A stretch of DNA of 8,020 nt from Synergistaceae bacterium (GTDB lineage: Bacteria > Synergistota > Synergistia > Synergistales > Aminobacteriaceae): assembly GCA_017458545.1 (NCBI GenBank), contig JAFTBA010000299.1, forward strand, positions 1-8,020. Reading direction: 5' to 3'. Of the stretch, positions 1-5,500 are shown one piece after another; positions within the stretch are counted from its first letter, which is position 1, and every line of letters begins with the position of its first letter. The translations under genes were made by a program, and so were the position numbers. The notes under the pieces were generated by a model that did no database searches, was not told the DNA's origin, and saw nothing but the letters and a program-made list of their open reading frames with translations.

Positions 1-1330
1 CGTAAAATTCGAGCCTCTTCCTGCACTCCTCGCGTCCCATAAGTTCAGCTACCTCAAAAATCCCGGGACTCACTTTCATTCCGGTTAATGCGAATCTCAA
101 AGGCATTGCGTAATCCTTCATCTTAGCTCCTTCATGAGACCCTATCCATTCGCGCGCAACTACCTCAAGCTCTTCAGCTTTCCAGTTTTCATGCCTGATT
201 ACTTCCGTCATAAACGGCTTCAACTTTTCTTTGTCGATACCTTCGGCGTTCCAGCGTGCTTTAACGGGTTCAAACGACACAAAATAATCCGAGAACTCTG
301 CCATTTCTTTAGCCGTTCTTCCCCTGCCGGCCATTAACGTTAATGCCTCCTCAAGGTACTTAACGCCTCTTTCAGACTCGACAGTTTCAACGGGCAATCC
401 TGCTTCAACCCAGAAAGGTCTCACCATTGAGAGTCTCACTTCGGGCGCAAGTGCCTTCAAATGTTCCTGATTGATGTAGTTGAGTTTGTCGAAATCAAAT
501 ACTGCTGCTTTCCTTGTAACTCTCGAAAGCTCGAAAAGTTCAGCAGCTTCATCACGGGTGAATATCTCTTTGTCATCACCTGCTGACCATCCAAGCAGCG
601 CAAGAAAGTTGAACATTGAATCGGGCATGTAACCCATATCCCTGTACTCGTAAATGCTCGTTGCTCCGTGACGTTTGCTGAGTTTCTTTTTGTCGCGCCC
701 TAGTATCATGGGCAGGTGTGCAAACACAGGTACATCCCAGCCCAATGCCCTGTAAATCAAAATCTGTTTGGGAGTGTTTGAGATGTGATCTTCACCGCGT
801 ATAACGTGAGAAATTTTCATGAGATGGTCATCAATTACAACAGCATAGTTATATGTCGGCATTCCGTCGCTCTTAATGATTACTATGTCCTTTAACTTGT
901 CGCTGTCTTTCTCTTTAAGGCCGTCGCTCATTACGTCAATTTGTCCGTAAACCATATCATTGAACGATATATCCTGCCCCGGTTCAACCCTGAAGATTAT
1001 TGCTTCGCCGTCCTTATAGGCTTTGCCCATTTCAACGAGCCTGTTCGCGTAATCACGGTAAATATCGAGGCGTTCGGACTGTCTGTAAGGACCGTAATTT
1101 CCTCCTATATCGGGGCCTTCGTCCCAATCTAGTCCGAGCCATACCATTCCCGACATGATAGTCTGTTCGTATTCTTTGGTTGAACGCGCTAAATCTGTGT
1201 CCTCAATCCTGAGAATGAATTTCCCATGATTATGCCTTGCCCAAAGCCAGTTGAACAATGCCGTATGACCTCCGCCGATATGTAACGCACCTGTGGGACT
1301 CGGTGCAAATCTCACTCTTACTTCTGACAA
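1..1330 (-). CDS. gltX: Glutamyl-tRNA synthetase (class I), 3' end cut by window edge
   Basis: Charges tRNA with glutamate using ATP, in the cytoplasm. The 443 visible codons begin with a class I catalytic core: FAPSPTGALHIGG (8-20, the HIGH motif), then RIEDTD, then KLSKR at 216-220 (the KMSKS loop). IIKSDGMPTYNYAVVIDDH and VIRGEDHISNTP are typical of the family. The helical anticodon-binding part follows, with PLRFALTG close to the cut, so only the last few residues should be missing. The start is TTG, set by AGGAGGAG seven bases upstream; no suitable ATG lies nearby. Oddity: between AY (104-105) and FRVEP (113-117) only seven residues are present, where E. coli and Thermus enzymes have about 40. 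That removes the zinc-binding/SWIM stretch, and no cysteines occur there. It lies 43 bases behind rlmB and is probably cotranscribed. Whether it is discriminating or also charges tRNA-Gln cannot be read here. Confidence 0.96.
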   Translation of the reverse strand, partial: MSEVRVRFAPSPTGALHIGGGHTALFNWLWARHNHGKFILRIEDTDLARSTKEYEQTIMSGMVWLGLDWDEGPDIGGNYGPYRQSERLDIYRDYANRLVEMGKAYKDGEAIIFRVEPGQDISFNDMVYGQIDVMSDGLKEKDSDKLKDIVIIKSDGMPTYNYAVVIDDHLMKISHVIRGEDHISNTPKQILIYRALGWDVPVFAHLPMILGRDKKKLSKRHGATSIYEYRDMGYMPDSMFNFLALLGWSAGDDKEIFTRDEAAELFELSRVTRKAAVFDFDKLNYINQEHLKALAPEVRLSMVRPFWVEAGLPVETVESERGVKYLEEALTLMAGRGRTAKEMAEFSDYFVSFEPVKARWNAEGIDKEKLKPFMTEVIRHENWKAEELEVVAREWIGSHEGAKMKDYAMPLRFALTGMKVSPGIFEVAELMGREECRKRLEFY

Positions 1331-1335
1331 AATTA

Positions 1336-1343
1336 CTCCTCCT
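1336..1343 (-). promoter_or_regulatory. Ribosome binding site fixing the TTG start of gltX
   Basis: Read on the minus strand this is AGGAGGAG followed by TAATT and then TTG. It is an almost perfect Shine-Dalgarno sequence. Because the HIGH-motif region begins only a few residues after this TTG and no ATG is near, it decides the start. Confidence 0.85.
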
Positions 1344-1373
1344 GTTTTAATGAAATCTTTAATGCCGTGAAGA

Positions 1374-2123
1374 TTATACCGCGTGAACTCTTGACCACTC
1401 AAAAATTCCCAGTGCAGCTGCAACACTTGCGTTAAGTGAGCTGACTCCCTGCTGTTTAATGGGAATGCGTCTGAGAATGTCGCAGTTCTCACGCACTAAA
1501 CGCGATAATCCTTCGCCCTCAGCACCTATAACGATTGCGCAGCGTTCGGGGAGTTTATCACTCCATAAAGATTCGTCAGCTTTTCCGTCAAGCCCTACAG
1601 TCCAAAAATCAGCGGCCTTGAAACGCTCTATAGTCCTTGTAATATTGCTGACGGGAATCAGCGGAAGCCTTAGTGATGCGCCGGCACTAGTTTTGATGAC
1701 GGTATCGTTTGGGATTGCCGAACGTCTTTTCGCGTAAACAACACATGATGCTCCGCCTGCTTCAGCCGAACGGATGACAGCACCGAGATTGTGAGGGTCT
1801 TCGATGTGGTCGAGTATAACGGCTAAGGAGGGGGATTTAGGGTCGAGGGTCTTGAGGAAATCGTCGAGGTCAAAAGTTTTGGCCTGAGTCAAACGGCAGA
1901 TAACACCCTGATGTTTTTCACCGCCCGAAATTTTGTCGAGAGCTTCCGGGACAACGAGTCGGAAGGTAACGCCTGCGGTTTTTGCTGTGTTGATGAGTTC
2001 ATCGAGGAACGGAGGACGGACGTTGTTAGCGATGAGGAGTTTGGCGCAGCGTGTTGGGGATTTTGTGAGGAGGTCGAGAACGGGTTTACGGCCTCTGCAA
2101 ATGTCATCGGTCATAAATATCAC
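1374..2123 (-). CDS. rlmB: 23S rRNA 2'-O-ribose methyltransferase, TrmH/SpoU family (RlmB-like)
   Basis: SPOUT-class methyltransferase, probably making 2'-O-methylguanosine in the peptidyl transferase region of 23S rRNA (G2251 in E. coli) from S-adenosylmethionine. All three SpoU motifs are visible: DHIEDPHNLGAVIR (105-118, with the conserved Asn and Arg), IVIGAEGEGL (197-206) and IPIKQQGVSSLNASVAAALG (220-239, with the conserved Asn). An N-terminal RNA-binding substrate domain precedes them, containing GGEKHQGV (67-74), a match to the HQG element of RlmB. Length (249) is normal for RlmB. The reading frame opens with GTG at 2123. An ATG at 2114 is an equally good start, because the family begins near RGRKPVLDLL, and GTGAT ahead of that ATG could serve as a weak ribosome site. 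It leads gltX by 43 bases. A different TrmH-family RNA target cannot be excluded. Confidence 0.88.
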   Translation of the reverse strand: MIFMTDDICRGRKPVLDLLTKSPTRCAKLLIANNVRPPFLDELINTAKTAGVTFRLVVPEALDKISGGEKHQGVICRLTQAKTFDLDDFLKTLDPKSPSLAVILDHIEDPHNLGAVIRSAEAGGASCVVYAKRRSAIPNDTVIKTSAGASLRLPLIPVSNITRTIERFKAADFWTVGLDGKADESLWSDKLPERCAIVIGAEGEGLSRLVRENCDILRRIPIKQQGVSSLNASVAAALGIFEWSRVHAV

Positions 2124-2157
2124 TAACTTTCTGATTGAAATTTTCGTTTACGTTTGA

Positions 2158-2163
2158 ATTATA
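2158..2163 (-). promoter_or_regulatory. Possible -10 box for rlmB-gltX
   Basis: The minus strand reads CGTATAATTC, a perfect TATAAT, 35-44 bases upstream of the rlmB start candidates. No convincing -35 hexamer is found 16-18 bases further upstream (ACCTAA is at spacing 17) and there is no TG extension. The assignment therefore rests on the -10 box and on its place in the gap after the glp genes. Confidence 0.4.
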
Positions 2164-2195
2164 CGATGATGGGAGAAGTATTAGGTATTAGAGTA

Positions 2196-2224
2196 CTGCC
2201 CCCGAAATAATTTCACGGGAGCAG
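2196..2224. terminator. GC-rich hairpin after the DUF1667 gene, likely terminator
   Basis: Positions 2196-2204 (CTGCCCCCG) and 2216-2224 (CGGGAGCAG) pair over nine bases around an 11-base AT-rich loop; the single imperfect pair is a G-T wobble on the minus strand. It lies just beyond the stop of the DUF1667 gene, where the glp transcript should end. The uridine-rich tail (TTTTCGTTTCTT, 2225-2236) is on the plus-strand side. On the minus strand the hairpin is preceded by AAAA and followed only by TACTCTAAT. Termination of the glp transcript here is thus plausible but not of the ideal intrinsic form. Confidence 0.5.
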
Positions 2225-2234
2225 TTTTCGTTTC

Positions 2235-2606
2235 TTATACAGCCTCCAAGTCCCTGCTCGCAACAATATCCGCATCAGTTCCGCAGACATTATGAATCAG
2301 CACCTGCCCTATCCTCACAGGAGCGTCAACCTCAATCCCTGCAACAGCCTCAGCAATCTCAAAGAGTTTCCCTTTTGGCGCAGGTGTCTTGCTCCTGACA
2401 GGGCAAACAGGCAGCTTACCGCCTTTGACTCTCACCGTTGAAGCAAATACTCTTCTGGGGTCTTTAACCTCTGACCTGGCATAGCTCGCACCCCTCGCGC
2501 AGGTATTGCCCTCAACCTTAACGACCTCGCCGGCATCGTCAAGCGTTACCGTTAATCCGCACCCCAAAGGGCACGAAACACAAATGAATTTCCTTTCCTC
2601 GCTCAT
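2235..2606 (-). CDS. DUF1667 protein, probable iron-sulphur partner of glycerol-3-phosphate oxidation
   Basis: This 123-residue protein belongs to the conserved-cysteine family DUF1667 (COG3862), commonly found with GlpA-like dehydrogenases; its biochemical role is not established. Cysteines at 9, 12, 16 and 36 form C-x2-C-x3-C-x19-C, followed by ARG. Two further cysteines lie at 68 and 108. The first half (CVSCPLGCGLTV, then an acidic turn and EGNTCARGA) closely resembles the N-terminal Fe4S4 domain of molybdopterin oxidoreductases, so I infer a [4Fe-4S] cluster. There is no signal peptide or membrane segment, so it should be cytosolic. The ATG sits 11 bases after the upstream stop, with AGGGGGTGAG as ribosome site, indicating tight coupling with the two dehydrogenase genes. 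A role as electron-transfer subunit in place of GlpC is inference. Confidence 0.85.
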   Translation of the reverse strand: MSEERKFICVSCPLGCGLTVTLDDAGEVVKVEGNTCARGASYARSEVKDPRRVFASTVRVKGGKLPVCPVRSKTPAPKGKLFEIAEAVAGIEVDAPVRIGQVLIHNVCGTDADIVASRDLEAV

Positions 2607-2617
2607 CTTCTCACCCC

Positions 2618-3871
2618 CTATAACGGCTGAATGTCTATCGTTATTTCGCTGAGGTCTACGGCATTCCTTATCTGTTCAGCCTTAATATGTACCTCGTTCA
2701 TTTCGCCCGGTCTCGCGTACCTCAATCGCTGTGAATACAAATCAGGTTCAGCAAAAACTTTACATGCCCCTTCAATAGGGTGTGTAACCCTCATGAATAT
2801 CGTTGCGTCTGTCTCACCCGTTATATACTGCGGTGAATACAGCCTAACGTTTTCGCCGCCCTTAACGGGTATACGTTTAACATCAGCTGAAATCTTACCT
2901 GCAGCAAACTTGGCCGCGCTCGCTCCTGCTATTAAACCCTCATCACTCACGTTGTCAACAAGATCGTAAACTATCACCACGTTACCTGCCGCAAATATCG
3001 CAGGGTTGCTCGTCTGCAATAAGTCGTTCACTACAGGCCCTCCCGTTACGGGGTGAATGTCAACTCCTGCCATACGCGATAACTCGTTCTCAGGTATCAG
3101 CCCTATTGCAAGCAGTAATGTATCGCACTCAACATATCTCTCAGTCCCTTTAATCGGAGTCATATGGTCATCAACTTCAGCAACTGTTACTCCTTCGAGT
3201 CTGTCCTGACCGTGAATTTTTGTTACTGTAGTCTTGAGGTGGAACGGTATTCCGTAATCGTCAAGGCACTGCGCAATATTACGTCTTAATCCGCCAGGCC
3301 ATGACATAACTTCGTAAACACCTTCAACTTCAGCACCTTCCCAAATCATTCGGCGTGCCATGATTAACCCTATATCACCTGAACCGAGAATCACTGCGCG
3401 TTTACCGGGCATATAGCCCTCCATGTTGACGAACCGCTGTGCTGTTCCTGCAGTGTAAATCCCTGAAGGACGTGTACCGGGTATTCTGATTGCGCCTAAA
3501 GGACGTTCACGGCAGCCCATAGTCAGAACTATTGCTGAAGGGTTAAGAGCTTCAATGCCTCTTTCCTTGTTCATAGTCCAAACTGTATTAGTCTCACGGT
3601 CTATCTGGAACACCATTGTGTTAGTACGAAACTCAACGCCCTCATCATGTGCCTGTTTGATGAACCTGTGCATGTATTCAGGGCCTGTCAGTTCCTCTTT
3701 GAACGTCCTAAGCCCGAAACCGGGATGTATACACTGCTGAAGTATTCCGCCTAAATCCCAATCGCGTTCAACAACTACTACGCGCTCAGCACCTTCACGC
3801 CTTGCCCCTAAACCTGCAGCAACTCCTGCGGGGCCTGCTCCGATAATCAGTACGTCAATTCTCTCAATCAT
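2618..3871 (-). CDS. FAD/NAD(P)-dependent oxidoreductase of the anaerobic glycerol-3-phosphate module
   Basis: A 417-residue two-dinucleotide-fold flavoprotein (COG0446 type) that in this gene arrangement occupies the place of GlpB. The FAD fold begins with GAGPAG (11-16) and ends its first unit with VVVVER (31-36). A second Rossmann motif, GSGDIG (163-168), should bind NAD(H). FAAGN (293-297) is the second FAD contact. GGILQQCIHPGFG (41-53) and ELTGPEYMHRF (60-70) are hallmarks of this subfamily. No CxxC redox pair like that of thioredoxin reductase is present. The last ~100 residues are a small C-terminal domain of unknown role. Its ATG overlaps the glpA-like stop as ATGA, implying translational coupling and probably a complex. 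It likely passes electrons from the GlpA-like flavin to NAD+ or to the DUF1667 protein; direction and acceptor are inferred. It is not homologous in layout to E. coli GlpB, so no symbol is given. Confidence 0.9.
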   Translation of the reverse strand: MIERIDVLIIGAGPAGVAAGLGARREGAERVVVVERDWDLGGILQQCIHPGFGLRTFKEELTGPEYMHRFIKQAHDEGVEFRTNTMVFQIDRETNTVWTMNKERGIEALNPSAIVLTMGCRERPLGAIRIPGTRPSGIYTAGTAQRFVNMEGYMPGKRAVILGSGDIGLIMARRMIWEGAEVEGVYEVMSWPGGLRRNIAQCLDDYGIPFHLKTTVTKIHGQDRLEGVTVAEVDDHMTPIKGTERYVECDTLLLAIGLIPENELSRMAGVDIHPVTGGPVVNDLLQTSNPAIFAAGNVVIVYDLVDNVSDEGLIAGASAAKFAAGKISADVKRIPVKGGENVRLYSPQYITGETDATIFMRVTHPIEGACKVFAEPDLYSQRLRYARPGEMNEVHIKAEQIRNAVDLSEITIDIQPL

Positions 3872-5349
3872 TTCGACACCGCCCCTTTCTTTCGGTTCAA
3901 CAAAGGCTCTTTTGTTTTTCCCGTGAGAAGTTTTGACTCTCCGCCGTGCCTCGTAATTTCGTCCAAAGGTATACCCAGTTCACGCGATAAAATCTCAGCG
4001 ACTCTAGGACAGCAGAAGCCTCCCTGACATCTTCCGGTGCCGGCACGGGTCATCATCTTAACCGCCGTAATAGTCCTTGCCCCTCTGCGTATAGCCTCAA
4101 GCACTTGTCCTTCTGTTACTGTTTCACAGCGGCAAACGATTTGAGCGTAAGCAGGGTCATTCTCGGCGAGCTTTTTGCGTTCGGCCATGTCCATGTACAG
4201 GAAGCGCGGAATGTTCCTGCGTTCGGGAATGAATTTATCGTTGGGAGTCAATGTTACTCTGTCGGCAAGTTCGGATTTAATCATGTCAGCAATGTACTCG
4301 GCTATTGCAGGTGCTGAAGTGAAACCGGGTGATTTAATCCCTGCAGCGTTGATGAAGCCTCTGGGCTTTTCGAGTGCTGAAATCTCGAAGTCCCCCGACT
4401 CAGTATTAGCTCTTACTCCTGCGAAAGTAGTAATGTTCATGTTGACGGGAAATTTAGGGACGAGTCTTCTCGCACCCTTGAGGACTTCAGCGAGTCCTTC
4501 GGGAGTCGTTGAACGGTCTTCAGGGTCATCCTGTTCTGTTGCAGTAGGGCCTGACATTAAATTTCCTTCAGCAGTCTGCAAAACAGTAATTCCCTTTCCT
4601 GCTTTTGATGGACATGCGAACAAAAAGCTGTGAATGAATCCCTGAGTAGTCCTGTCCAACAAATAGTACTCGCCTTTTGTAGGAATGATTCTGAAACTCT
4701 TATCCCCTGCCCATGATGCTATCTCGCCTGAATGAACACCTCCTGCGTTAATCACAACGGGTGCAATGAACTCACCTTTATCGGCTGAAACTCCTCTGAT
4801 GTCTCCTTTGTCGTCAAACAACAGACCTGTTGCAGCGGTCTCAAGGAACAGTTCAGCACCGTTAATTTTCGCGCTCTCTATCATTGCGTTGACGGCCTCA
4901 AAATTGTTGATGATACCGGCTTCGGGCGACCATAACGCAGCAATTATGTCGGGTGAAACGTTAGGCTCTTTAGTTCTGAGTTCATCGCCAGAAATTATTG
5001 CGAGACCTTCACAGCCGTTAGCCTTACCCTGTTCGAGCAATAACTCAAGGTGTTTAACTTCGTCATCGTTGAACGCGCAGACGTAAGAGCCGCATTCGTT
5101 GAGGTGAACGTCAAGAATATCCTTGAGTTTGTGCCATAACCTGTTGCCTTTAACGCAGAATTTTGCTTTGACGGTTCCGGGTTTGTCATCGAATCCTCCG
5201 TGTATCATTGAGCTGTTAGCACGGCTCGCACCTGAAGGAAGTTCGGAGGCTTTATCGATTACGGCGATTTTGAGTTTATATTTTGAGAGTTCGCGCGCAA
5301 TAGATGCACCTGTTATTCCCGAACCTATTATCACAATGTCATAGTTCAT
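3868..5349 (-). CDS. glpA: Anaerobic glycerol-3-phosphate dehydrogenase, GlpA-like, with C-terminal [2Fe-2S] domain
   Basis: Flavoprotein expected to oxidise sn-glycerol 3-phosphate to dihydroxyacetone phosphate. The N-terminal D-amino-acid-oxidase-type FAD fold has DIVIIGSGITGASIAREL (4-21, Gly9/11/14) and Asp32 at the end of the second strand. FAGVRAN and FINAAGIKSPGFTSAPA carry the conserved substrate and flavin contacts. A BFD-like domain follows with Cys406, Cys408, Cys441 and Cys446 (CRC ... GRCQGGFC), ligands for a [2Fe-2S] cluster as in GlpA-type enzymes. Total length is 493, against about 540 for E. coli GlpA. No membrane segment is seen. The ATG at 5349 is preceded by AAGGGGGG, a G-only ribosome site 11 bases away. 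It is the first gene after the repeat-bearing gap and is coupled to the next gene by ATGA. The related COG0579 family includes 2-hydroxyglutarate oxidases, but the glpF-glpK context favours glycerol 3-phosphate. Confidence 0.88.
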   Translation of the reverse strand: MNYDIVIIGSGITGASIARELSKYKLKIAVIDKASELPSGASRANSSMIHGGFDDKPGTVKAKFCVKGNRLWHKLKDILDVHLNECGSYVCAFNDDEVKHLELLLEQGKANGCEGLAIISGDELRTKEPNVSPDIIAALWSPEAGIINNFEAVNAMIESAKINGAELFLETAATGLLFDDKGDIRGVSADKGEFIAPVVINAGGVHSGEIASWAGDKSFRIIPTKGEYYLLDRTTQGFIHSFLFACPSKAGKGITVLQTAEGNLMSGPTATEQDDPEDRSTTPEGLAEVLKGARRLVPKFPVNMNITTFAGVRANTESGDFEISALEKPRGFINAAGIKSPGFTSAPAIAEYIADMIKSELADRVTLTPNDKFIPERRNIPRFLYMDMAERKKLAENDPAYAQIVCRCETVTEGQVLEAIRRGARTITAVKMMTRAGTGRCQGGFCCPRVAEILSRELGIPLDEITRHGGESKLLTGKTKEPLLNRKKGAVSK

Positions 5350-5378
5350 GAAATTTTTTACCCCCCTTAAAAATTAAA

Positions 5379-5400
5379 GCCCCGCTTTTCACAACGAGGC
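5379..5400 (-). terminator. Terminator-like hairpin between glpK and glpA
   Basis: On the minus strand GCCTCG and CGGGGC pair over six bases (one G-U) around a ten-base loop, followed directly by TTTAATTTTT. It lies 20-30 bases ahead of the glpA ribosome site. Read-through would give a glpFK-glpA transcript, and full termination would require a separate glpA promoter, which I cannot see. On the plus strand the same arms have one mismatch, though a T-run also follows (GTTTTT). Confidence 0.55.
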
Positions 5401-5407
5401 CGTTTTT

Positions 5408-5497
5408 AGGGATTAGGGGATAGGGGTTAGGGACTAGGGGGTAGAGGTTAGCTATCCCCTACACCCTGTACCCTATGCCCTACACCCTATACCCTGT
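5408..5497. repeat. Heptameric GGGNNTA inverted repeat forming a long regular hairpin
   Basis: Positions 5409-5450 hold six 7-base units of the form GGGNNTA (for example GGGATTA, GGGGATA, GGGACTA; the last is GAGGTTA). Positions 5453-5494 hold six matching units on the other strand (TATCCCC, TACACCC, TATGCCC and similar). The two arms meet at TAGCTA (5449-5454), centred between 5451 and 5452. When folded, arms stay in heptamer register: about five bases of each unit pair and the variable two form small internal loops. It begins four bases after the glpK stop on the transcript and ends just before the terminator-like hairpin. The G-runs also fit G-quadruplex rules on each strand. The function is unknown; it may be a dispersed intergenic repeat or a mRNA 3'-end stabiliser. 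Confidence 0.85.
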
Positions 5498-5500
5498 CCT

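Noticed and set aside
134..1132. Plus-strand open frames at 134-337 and 941-1132
   Set aside because: They lie antisense to the intact gltX frame, which runs without a stop from 1330 to the window edge.
1459..2157. Several plus-strand open frames opposite rlmB (1459-1737, 1911-2126, 1933-2157)
   Set aside because: They are antisense shadows of a clear SpoU methyltransferase with all motifs, overlap each other and show no recognisable domain.
2631..5344. Plus-strand and alternative minus-strand open frames within the glpA-like and oxidoreductase genes
   Set aside because: Serine-rich or low-information translations typical of shadow frames; the overlapping genes have complete family motifs.
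5408..5497. CRISPR array or true telomere repeat
   Set aside because: Units are seven bases with no spacers, and arms are inverted about a centre, which fits neither a CRISPR array nor a chromosome end inside an operon.
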